In this document: positions 1-5,532 of the stretch, in pieces
Numbering within the stretch: position 1 is the stretch's first letter
Layout of the letters: every line of letters starts with the position of its first letter
DNA from: Candidatus Cloacimonadota bacterium
Lineage (GTDB): Bacteria; Cloacimonadota; Cloacimonadia; JGIOTU-2
DNA: 7,126 bases
NCBI GenBank assembly: GCA_030628975.1
Contig: DAOVPZ010000054.1
Span: 1 to 7,126 of the forward strand
Reading direction: 5' to 3'
Program-made: the position numbers and the translations under genes
Notes under the pieces: generated by a model
Seen by the model: the letters and a program-made list of their open reading frames with translations, nothing else
What the model was told of the DNA's origin: nothing
Databases searched by the model: none

Positions 1-104
1 AAAATCTTTTTAATTATGTAAAAAATTTTATGTCAATATTTTTAATGATAAGATTTTCTTTATTTATAGAATTATTAGTAATATAGTAATTTTATCGAAA
101 AAAG

Positions 105-136
105 TTGACTAAAATAAGCACTATTTTTTTTGAATA
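105..136 (+). promoter_or_regulatory. leuS: possible promoter upstream of leuS (weak)
   Basis: TTGACT at 105-110 matches the sigma-70 -35 consensus in five of six positions. The best downstream -10-like hexamer is TGAATA at 131-136, about 20 bases away, which is a poor match and longer than the usual spacing. TAAAAT at 110-115 could instead be a -10 element but lacks a good -35. In Bacteroidota-like organisms promoters differ from this consensus, so this is only a candidate. Confidence 0.2.
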
Positions 137-164
137 ACCAAATAAGTTAGATTCTTTGTCAACT

Positions 165-170
165 GGAGGT
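165..170 (+). promoter_or_regulatory. leuS: Shine-Dalgarno of leuS
   Basis: GGAGGT lies four bases (counted from GGAGG) before the ATG at 174. The match to anti-SD is strong and the spacing slightly short. It supports the chosen leuS start. Confidence 0.8.
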
Positions 171-173
171 TAA

Positions 174-2660
174 ATGGAATATCCTTTTCAAGAGATTGAA
201 AAAAAGTGGCAGAATTTCTGGGAACAGAAAAGATTGTTTTATGTAACCGAACAGGACAAGAGACCGAAGTATTATTTGCTTTCTATGTTTCCATATCCAT
301 CAGGTGCACTTCATATGGGTCATGTTTCTAATTATTCAATTGCTGATGCTATTGCTCGTTATAAAATTATGCATGGATATAAAGTCCTGCAACCAATGGG
401 TTATGATAGCTTTGGATTGCCTGCAGAGAATTGTGCTATTGAAAATAATTCTCATCCAAAGATTACTACTTACCAAAATATTGAGAAGATGCGAGCTCAG
501 TTCCATGCGGTTGGTTTTGGATATGATTGGGATCGGGAAATTATTACCTGTGATGAAGAATATTATCGTTGGAATCAATGGATTTTTCTTAAGATGTATG
601 AAAGAGGTCTTATTTATAGAAAGTCATCTTTTGTGAACTGGTGCCCTTTTTGTCAGACAGTCCTTGCAAATGAACAAGCAGAGCATGGATATTGTTGGAG
701 ATGTGAAACTAAAGTAGAACAAAGGGAAGTTGAACAATGGTTTATCAAAATCACAAATTATGCTGAAGAACTGTTAGACCATTCTAAACTTGGGAATTGG
801 CCTAAAAGAGTTATAACAATGCAGAAAAATTGGATTGGGAAAAGCATTGGGACTGAAATATTTTTTAAGATTGCACAAAGTAATGACATAATCCCGGTAT
901 TTACAACTCGTGCAGATACAATTTTTGGATGCACATATATGGTTTTTGCTGCTGAACATCCACTTGTGAGAAAATTGAAAATAGGCAGTCCATACGAGAA
1001 AGAAATTGATGAGTTTGTAAATAGGATTATTAATGAAGATAAAATTTTACGCACTGCTGAAGATACAGAAAAGGAAGGGATATTCACAGGCAAGTATGCA
1101 ATTAATCCAGTGAACGACAAAGAGATTCCTATCTGGGTTGGTAATTATGTTGTTATGGAATATGGAAGTGGTGCTGTTATGTGTGTGCCTGCGCATGACC
1201 AGCGGGATTTTGAGTTTGCACACAAGTATAAATTGCCAATTAAAATTGTCATACAAAACTGGGACCAGTCACTCAAATTAGAAGAAATGAAATCAGCTTA
1301 TATTGATGATGGCATAATGAGCAATTCAAACCAGTTTGATGGAATGAAAAGTAGAGAAGCAATCGATAAGATTTCTGAATGGATGGAACAGAAAGGTATT
1401 GGAAATAAGGCGGTTAATTATCGTCTGCGTGATTGGGGTATCTCGAGGCAAAGATATTGGGGCACTCCCATACCAATTATTTATTGTGATAAATGTGGAA
1501 TAGTGCCAGTAACTGAAAATGAGCTACCCGTAAAACTTCCAGAAAATGTTAAGGTTGGAAAAACTACACAAAACCCACTTATTACTGTATCAGATTTTGT
1601 TAATACTACCTGTCCAAAATGTGGAGAACCAGCTAAACGAGAAACAGATACAATGGATACATTCTTTGATTCCTCATGGTATTATGCTCGTTTTTGTGAC
1701 CCCCAAAATGATAAACTACCGTTTGATAAAGAAATCGCTTCTCATTGGCTACCTGTTGATCAATATATTGGTGGAATTGAGCATGCTTGTATGCACTTAC
1801 TTTATGCCAGATTCTTCCATAAATTTTTTAGAGATATCGGGTTAGTCCGCCAGCTGGCGGATGAACCATTTACAAATCTTCTTACTCAGGGTATGGTTAC
1901 TAAAGATGGAGCAAAGATGTCTAAATCAAAAGGGAATATAGTTGATCCTCAACCTTTTATTGATAGATATGGTTCAGATACGATTCGTGTTTTTATGCTT
2001 TTTGCATCTCCTCCAGAAAAGGATGTTGAATGGAATGATGAAGGAGTAAAAGGTGCATTCCGTTTTCTTAATCGTATTTGGATGTTGGTTTCTGAGAAAA
2101 AGGGTTTTCTCAAGCATTGTCCTAAAAAATATGATAAAGATATTGAAGTCTCTCAAGCATTAAGAAATCTAAGATACAGCACTCATCATACAATAAAGAA
2201 AGTAACACAAGATATTGAAGATAGAATGCAATTCAATACTGCTATTGCAGCTATTATGGAACATCTTAATAATGTTACAAGTTTCAATATAGATGAAGAT
2301 AGTTCAGAGATTGAAAAAGCAATTTATCGAGAATCTATTGAAGTCATTCCTAAACTCCTTTCACCTTTTGCTCCTTATATTGCAGAAGAAATATGGCAGG
2401 TGTTTGGTCACAAACAATCAATATTTGAATCTGGATGGATTGCATACAATAATAAATTTTTAATTAAGGATGAATTACTATATGTCGTTCAAATTAATGG
2501 AAAAATAAGAAGCAAGATTGTTGTTGGAGTGGAGACACCCAATGAAGAAGTTGAGAAACTGGCATTATCTGATGAAAAGGTGCTTAAATATACAAAAGGG
2601 AAAACAATAAAAAAAATAATTGTTATACCCAAAAAGTTAGTTAGTATTGTTGTGGAGTAG
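174..2660 (+). CDS. leuS: leucyl-tRNA synthetase (LeuRS)
   Basis: Cytoplasmic class Ia synthetase that activates L-leucine with ATP and charges tRNA-Leu, with post-transfer editing. At 828 residues it is complete and close to the bacterial norm (E. coli 860). Visible parts: HIGH-type motif HMGH at 47-50 within PYPSGALHMGH; zinc-type cysteine pairs C157/C160 with C174/C177; CP1 editing domain at roughly 225-415, with the threonine-rich TTRADT at 244-249 and AHDQRD at 340-345 carrying the editing aspartate; a second set of paired cysteines C438/C441 and C480/C483; DWGISRQRYWG at 420-430; KMSKS at 581-585; anticodon-binding helices from about 655; and a C-terminal domain ending in KLVSIVVE. The leucine-specific insertion that E. 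coli has before KMSKS is absent, as in many bacteria. Start supported by a Shine-Dalgarno. Oddity: residues 558-563 (VRQLAD) are encoded by a GC-rich palindrome also found before sppA. The TAG stop overlaps the first unit of an 8-base tandem repeat. Confidence 0.98.
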   Translation: MEYPFQEIEKKWQNFWEQKRLFYVTEQDKRPKYYLLSMFPYPSGALHMGHVSNYSIADAIARYKIMHGYKVLQPMGYDSFGLPAENCAIENNSHPKITTYQNIEKMRAQFHAVGFGYDWDREIITCDEEYYRWNQWIFLKMYERGLIYRKSSFVNWCPFCQTVLANEQAEHGYCWRCETKVEQREVEQWFIKITNYAEELLDHSKLGNWPKRVITMQKNWIGKSIGTEIFFKIAQSNDIIPVFTTRADTIFGCTYMVFAAEHPLVRKLKIGSPYEKEIDEFVNRIINEDKILRTAEDTEKEGIFTGKYAINPVNDKEIPIWVGNYVVMEYGSGAVMCVPAHDQRDFEFAHKYKLPIKIVIQNWDQSLKLEEMKSAYIDDGIMSNSNQFDGMKSREAIDKISEWMEQKGIGNKAVNYRLRDWGISRQRYWGTPIPIIYCDKCGIVPVTENELPVKLPENVKVGKTTQNPLITVSDFVNTTCPKCGEPAKRETDTMDTFFDSSWYYARFCDPQNDKLPFDKEIASHWLPVDQYIGGIEHACMHLLYARFFHKFFRDIGLVRQLADEPFTNLLTQGMVTKDGAKMSKSKGNIVDPQPFIDRYGSDTIRVFMLFASPPEKDVEWNDEGVKGAFRFLNRIWMLVSEKKGFLKHCPKKYDKDIEVSQALRNLRYSTHHTIKKVTQDIEDRMQFNTAIAAIMEHLNNVTSFNIDEDSSEIEKAIYRESIEVIPKLLSPFAPYIAEEIWQVFGHKQSIFESGWIAYNNKFLIKDELLYVVQINGKIRSKIVVGVETPNEEVEKLALSDEKVLKYTKGKTIKKIIVIPKKLVSIVVE
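1846..1861. repeat. 16-bp perfect palindrome inside leuS (copy 1)
   Basis: TCCGCCAGCTGGCGGA equals its own reverse complement and has 12 of 16 G/C in an AT-rich gene. It is read in frame as the end of V558 through the start of D563 (VRQLAD). Copy 2 is at 3597-3614 before sppA; the two share 17 identical bases including one flanking T. The insert lies in the loop between RDIGLV and DEPFTNLL, upstream of KMSKS. Confidence 0.9.
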
Positions 2661-2706
2661 TTAACTGGTGAATTAGTAAATTGGTTAACTTGTTAAATGA
2701 TTAATT
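2659..2706. repeat. degenerate 8-base tandem repeat at the leuS stop
   Basis: Six successive 8-mers can be laid out without gaps: agttaact, ggtgaatt, agtaaatt, ggttaact, tgttaaat, gattaatt. The consensus is about rGTTAAyT. The first unit contains the last two bases of the leuS TAG stop, and the array fills most of the 74-base gap to rsmA. Units 1 and 4 also form a 7-base inverted repeat (2659-2665 with 2684-2690). A run of seven Ts follows at 2705-2711. Function unknown. Confidence 0.65.
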
Positions 2707-2734
2707 TTTTTCTGAAACCTCCACGATTAAATCA

Positions 2735-3529
2735 ATGAATTATAAAAAATCTCTTGGTCAGCATTTCCTGGTTGATAAAAACATTGCAAAAAAGATCATT
2801 AAATATGCACAAATTTCTGAGAATGATATTGTCTGGGAGATTGGACCTGGTAGTGGAATTCTAACAGAACAGATTTTAAAAAATTGCAATAAACTAATTG
2901 CTTTTGAAATTGATAAACAATGGTTTGATTTTTTAAAAGATAAATTATCCAATCCAAGATTGAGGTTGATAAACCAGGATATTCTTGATGTTGATTTTAC
3001 AAAATATACCAAGAATGAAAAGGTAAAAGTCGTTGCCAATCTTCCATATCAGATAACTTCTCCAATTATTTTCAAGCTTATTGAAAGTCGGGAGTTATTT
3101 TCATCAATCACTATAATGATTCAAGATGAGGTTGCGGACAGAATTATTGCCAAACCAGGATGTAAGGATTATAGTAGATTGTCTATTAAAACACAGTTTT
3201 ATTTTGAAGTGAAAAAGCTGTTTAAAATTCCTTCTCACCTTTTCAAACCAAAGCCGAAAGTAACCTCAGCTGTTATTCAATTGATTCCTAAAGATGAGAT
3301 TACTAAAATTAAAAATGAGGAACTTCTATGGAAAATTATAGATTATACATTCCAACACCGAAGAAAGATGTTAAGAAGCAGTTTGCGAAATTATTTAGAT
3401 AAGAACGATTATCAAATTCTTATGAAAAACACTTCCAAATCCCAAATTGATTTTTCAAGAAGACCAGAAGAATTAAGCATTCAAGAATTTATTAACTTGA
3501 CTGATTTAATCAGCCACAGAAAGATATAA
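2735..3529 (+). CDS. rsmA: 16S rRNA (adenine(1518)-N6/adenine(1519)-N6)-dimethyltransferase
   Basis: RsmA/KsgA uses S-adenosylmethionine to dimethylate two adjacent adenines in the 3'-terminal helix 45 loop of 16S rRNA, a late step in small-subunit maturation; its loss classically gives kasugamycin resistance. The 264-residue length is typical (E. coli 273). Visible motifs: KSLGQHFL at 5-12; SAM motif I EIGPGSG at 35-41; acidic E58 of motif II; Q81-D82 of motif III; catalytic NLPY at 102-105; FKPKPKVTSAV at 170-180; and the C-terminal FQHRRKMLRSSL at 207-218. The ATG at 2735 puts GQHFL at the family's usual distance from the N-terminus, but no Shine-Dalgarno is seen before it, unlike leuS and sppA. 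It follows leuS by 74 bases and precedes sppA by 98, so the three genes may be co-transcribed. Nothing suggests loss of function. Confidence 0.97.
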   Translation: MNYKKSLGQHFLVDKNIAKKIIKYAQISENDIVWEIGPGSGILTEQILKNCNKLIAFEIDKQWFDFLKDKLSNPRLRLINQDILDVDFTKYTKNEKVKVVANLPYQITSPIIFKLIESRELFSSITIMIQDEVADRIIAKPGCKDYSRLSIKTQFYFEVKKLFKIPSHLFKPKPKVTSAVIQLIPKDEITKIKNEELLWKIIDYTFQHRRKMLRSSLRNYLDKNDYQILMKNTSKSQIDFSRRPEELSIQEFINLTDLISHRKI

Positions 3530-3565
3530 ATTATTACTAACTAATATTAACTTAAAGAATAAAAA

Positions 3566-3595
3566 AATTAGTATTCATTCGTATCAGTTAGTGAC
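3566..3595. repeat. degenerate 10-base tandem repeat upstream of sppA
   Basis: Three contiguous 10-mers, aattagtatt, cattcgtatc and agttagtgac, agree at most positions (consensus near aATTaGTatc). They sit between the rsmA stop and the palindrome that precedes the sppA ribosome binding site. Only three imperfect units, so a chance arrangement is possible. Confidence 0.45.
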
Positions 3596-3596
3596 A

Positions 3597-3614
3597 ATCC
3601 GCCAGCTGGCGGAT
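3597..3614. repeat. 18-bp perfect palindrome before sppA (copy 2)
   Basis: ATCCGCCAGCTGGCGGAT is a perfect 18-base palindrome, GC-rich in an AT-rich gap, sharing 17 bases with the copy inside leuS at 1846-1862. Its last base is immediately followed by the AGGAGG Shine-Dalgarno of sppA. As RNA a perfect palindrome can fold only with a few unpaired central bases. As DNA it could be a protein-binding site or a dispersed element. Confidence 0.9.
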
Positions 3615-3620
3615 AGGAGG
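3615..3620 (+). promoter_or_regulatory. sppA: Shine-Dalgarno of sppA
   Basis: AGGAGG, seven bases before the ATG at 3628, is an optimal match and spacing and fixes the start. It directly abuts the GC-rich palindrome, so any structure formed there would lie next to the ribosome landing site. Confidence 0.9.
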
Positions 3621-3627
3621 ATAAAAA

Positions 3628-5367
3628 ATGAAAAAAGCAGGAAAAGTAATACTCTGGATTTTTGCTGTTATTGGTTTTCTTTTTGTAATATTTGTAATAA
3701 TTTTGGTAAAATCCGTACCAGCCAAGAAAAAGATTGTAATAAAACCTAACACTTATCTCGAACTTTCACTTGGTGGTTTGCATCACGATCATAATGAATA
3801 TGAAGGTATTTTCTTCTTAAAGGAAAAAATTTCAATTGGAGATATCTGCAGAAAACTTAATACAGCTAAGCAAGACTCTCGAATTAAAGGTATAATTCTT
3901 AAACCTGAATTCTATAGGGCTGGTTGGGCGTTTACAAAAGAATTGCGGGATAAGCTATTAGACTTTAAAGAATCCGGGAAAAAAATCTATGCTTATATTG
4001 ATATTACACTTGATAAGGGATATTATCTTGCATCAACTGCTGATTCTATCTTCCTAAATCCTTCAACTTCTGCTGGTATAGCATTAGCTGGTATTGGAGC
4101 TGAGATTAGTTATTATAAAGGTTTTTTGGATAAAATTGGGATTGAATTCACTGTTTTACATCAAGGCAAGTATAAGGGTTCGGGAGAAATATTCAATAGA
4201 AGGAAGATGTCAGAACCTCTTCGAGAAAGTTTTACCAATTTTATTGATGGTTTGTATAATCAATATATAGACGACCTGGTTGAAACACAAAAATTTTCAG
4301 ATAGTCAGATAGAAGAAATAATGGAAAACAGACCTGAATTTGTGATTTCTGGTCAAAGAGCTTTAGATTTTAAATTAGTTGATGCCTTAAGTTATGAAAA
4401 AGAGTTTGAGAATATTGTCCTTAAGAATAATCCCATAGTAAATTTTAAGGACTATACTGGAAAAGTCAAAAAATATTCACAAAATAAAATTGCGGTTATT
4501 TATGCTCAAGGCTTGATTGTGATGTCAGATTTTGATGATGGATTTAGTAGTGATTATCGTAAAATTACTGAAAAGAATATCATAAAAGAATTAGGTAAAG
4601 TCCAAAAAATGAAATCAGTAAAAGGGTTGGTATTTCGAGTTAATAGTGGGGGAGGAAGTGCTTTAATTTCCGATATTATTTTGAATAAATTAGAAGAGGT
4701 TAATGCTAAGATACCTATTGTGGTTTCAATGGGAAATATGGCAGCTTCTGGTGGTTATTGGATTTCTTGTAAAGCTGACTATATTTTTGCACAGCCAAAT
4801 ACTTTAACCGGTTCTATCGGAGTTGTAGGTATTATTCCAAACTGGCAAAAGTTGCGGGAATGGGCTGATATAAATACCTACCAAATAAAAAGAGGAAAAT
4901 ATGCCACATACTTATCACCTAATTTTGCAGCATCACCAGAAGATATTAAATCTCTGACTTATGAAATGGAAGATATGTATAATGAATTTAAGGATTTAGT
5001 TGCCGAAGGTAGAGAAATGACTCTTACTGAAGTTGAAAAAATAGCCCAGGGTCGTATATGGACAGGGATTGAAGCTGTAAAGGTTGGACTTGTAGATGAG
5101 CTTGGCGGTCTTGATGATGCTATTGCAAAATCAGCAGAATTAGCAGAAGTCGAAGATTATTCCATACTTGTTTTACCAGCGAAGAAAGGACTAATTGATA
5201 TCTTAAAAGAGGGAGATTTATTTGATTTTGGGACTATCGTTGAATTATATTTAATGAACACTAATGAAGGTCTTTTTGAAGATGTTATTGATCAGAAAAA
5301 TTTAATTAAGATGGCAACCCAAGAACCCGTTCAGTTGATTTTACCATATAAAATAAGTTGGCAGTAG
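3628..5367 (+). CDS. sppA: signal peptide peptidase SppA, long (67K-type) form
   Basis: Membrane-anchored serine protease (family S49) that degrades signal peptides left in the membrane after preprotein cleavage. The 579 residues contain two tandem peptidase domains, as in the E. coli enzyme (618). A single hydrophobic anchor spans about residues 7-28 after MKKAGK; the rest is expected outside the cytoplasmic membrane. The N-terminal domain carries the likely general base K183 in GKYKGSGE, followed by RRKMSEPLRE. The C-terminal domain carries the likely nucleophile S374 in NMAASGGYW, then TGSIGVVG at 394-401 and GRIWTG at 475-480, then GLVDELGG. A Ser-Lys dyad split between the domains is the family rule. 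Oddity: the usual NSPGGS glycine loop reads NSGGGS at 339-344. A strong Shine-Dalgarno supports the start. The TAG stop and the last codons (SWQ) fall inside a 7-base tandem repeat. It is the last plus-strand gene before the bidirectional terminator. Confidence 0.96.
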   Translation: MKKAGKVILWIFAVIGFLFVIFVIILVKSVPAKKKIVIKPNTYLELSLGGLHHDHNEYEGIFFLKEKISIGDICRKLNTAKQDSRIKGIILKPEFYRAGWAFTKELRDKLLDFKESGKKIYAYIDITLDKGYYLASTADSIFLNPSTSAGIALAGIGAEISYYKGFLDKIGIEFTVLHQGKYKGSGEIFNRRKMSEPLRESFTNFIDGLYNQYIDDLVETQKFSDSQIEEIMENRPEFVISGQRALDFKLVDALSYEKEFENIVLKNNPIVNFKDYTGKVKKYSQNKIAVIYAQGLIVMSDFDDGFSSDYRKITEKNIIKELGKVQKMKSVKGLVFRVNSGGGSALISDIILNKLEEVNAKIPIVVSMGNMAASGGYWISCKADYIFAQPNTLTGSIGVVGIIPNWQKLREWADINTYQIKRGKYATYLSPNFAASPEDIKSLTYEMEDMYNEFKDLVAEGREMTLTEVEKIAQGRIWTGIEAVKVGLVDELGGLDDAIAKSAELAEVEDYSILVLPAKKGLIDILKEGDLFDFGTIVELYLMNTNEGLFEDVIDQKNLIKMATQEPVQLILPYKISWQ

Positions 5368-5426
5368 GCAGTTGGCTGTAGACAGTTTGCGGTTGGCAGT
5401 TGGCAGTTGTCGATAGGCAATTGGGC
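5357..5426. repeat. degenerate 7-base tandem repeat covering the sppA stop
   Basis: Ten consecutive heptamers fit without gaps: gttggca, gtaggca, gttggct, gtagaca, gtttgcg, gttggca, gttggca, gttgtcg, ataggca, attgggc. The consensus is GTTGGCA. The first unit and part of the second encode the end of SppA (SWQ), and the second supplies its TAG stop. The array ends about eight bases before the stem of the shared terminator. Three units are identical and the rest differ by one to three bases. Confidence 0.85.
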
Positions 5427-5431
5427 AAGGT

Positions 5432-5473
5432 TTAAAAAAGGATAAGAATGAATACCTTCTTGTCCTTTTTTAA
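5432..5473. terminator. bidirectional intrinsic terminator between sppA and the convergent gene
   Basis: The left arm aaaaaaggataagaa (5434-5448) pairs with cttgtcc-containing right arm 5457-5471, giving 15 base pairs including one T-G wobble around an 8-base loop at 5449-5456. Two more A-T pairs extend it to 5432/5473. The right arm ends in six Ts for plus-strand transcripts, and the A run of the left arm gives the T run for minus-strand transcripts. It lies 65 bases past the sppA stop and about 46 bases past the stop of the minus-strand gene. Confidence 0.85.
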
Positions 5474-5506
5474 TTTGATTTGCTTGTTTTATCTCAGCAG
5501 AATTTA

Positions 5507-5532
5507 TCCTACGAAATTTTAACGAAGTAGGA
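5507..5532. repeat. imperfect palindrome covering the stop of the minus-strand gene
   Basis: The arms tcctac (5507-5512) and gtagga (5527-5532) are inverted repeats around a 14-base AT-rich centre that contains two cgaa copies. On the minus strand it encodes the last residues (LLR) and TAA stop of the surface protein. Its resemblance to a dispersed short palindromic element is an impression only; one copy is seen here. Confidence 0.45.

Larger units (their letters stand above)
1..173. other. AT-rich leader region upstream of leuS
   Basis: Very AT-rich non-coding stretch with no recognisable ORF or RNA gene. It holds a 7-base inverted repeat: agttgac at 103-109 pairs with gtcaact at 158-164, and the right arm directly abuts the leuS Shine-Dalgarno. 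A second 8-base inverted repeat, aaaatctt 1-8 with aagattt(t) 50-57, may be chance in such biased sequence. I see no T-box specifier or T-box consensus, although aminoacyl-tRNA synthetase genes in some phyla carry one. Confidence 0.5.

Noticed and set aside
1..173. T-box riboswitch before leuS
   Set aside because: No T-box consensus, specifier loop or adjacent terminator hairpin could be found, and the leader is short.
304..636. Plus-strand ORF in a second frame of leuS, and the similar one at 1546-1845
   Set aside because: Shadow frames of leuS with low-complexity hydrophobic or odd composition and no independent signals.
758..1256. Minus-strand ORFs within leuS
   Set aside because: They lie antisense to a full-length, motif-complete leuS and show no recognisable domain or ribosome binding site.
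2691..2711. Terminator between leuS and rsmA
   Set aside because: There is a T run at 2705-2711, but the nearby possible stems are short and purely AT-rich, part of the tandem repeat.
2718..2722. CCTCC as a ribosome binding site signal for rsmA
   Set aside because: It is the complement of a Shine-Dalgarno, not one; it was considered only as a pairing arm with the end of leuS.
2758..3039. Minus-strand ORF opposite rsmA
   Set aside because: Antisense to the catalytic core of rsmA with no plausible product.
5357..5426. CRISPR array
   Set aside because: Units are only 7 bases, directly contiguous and degenerate, with no spacers; this is a microsatellite-like array.
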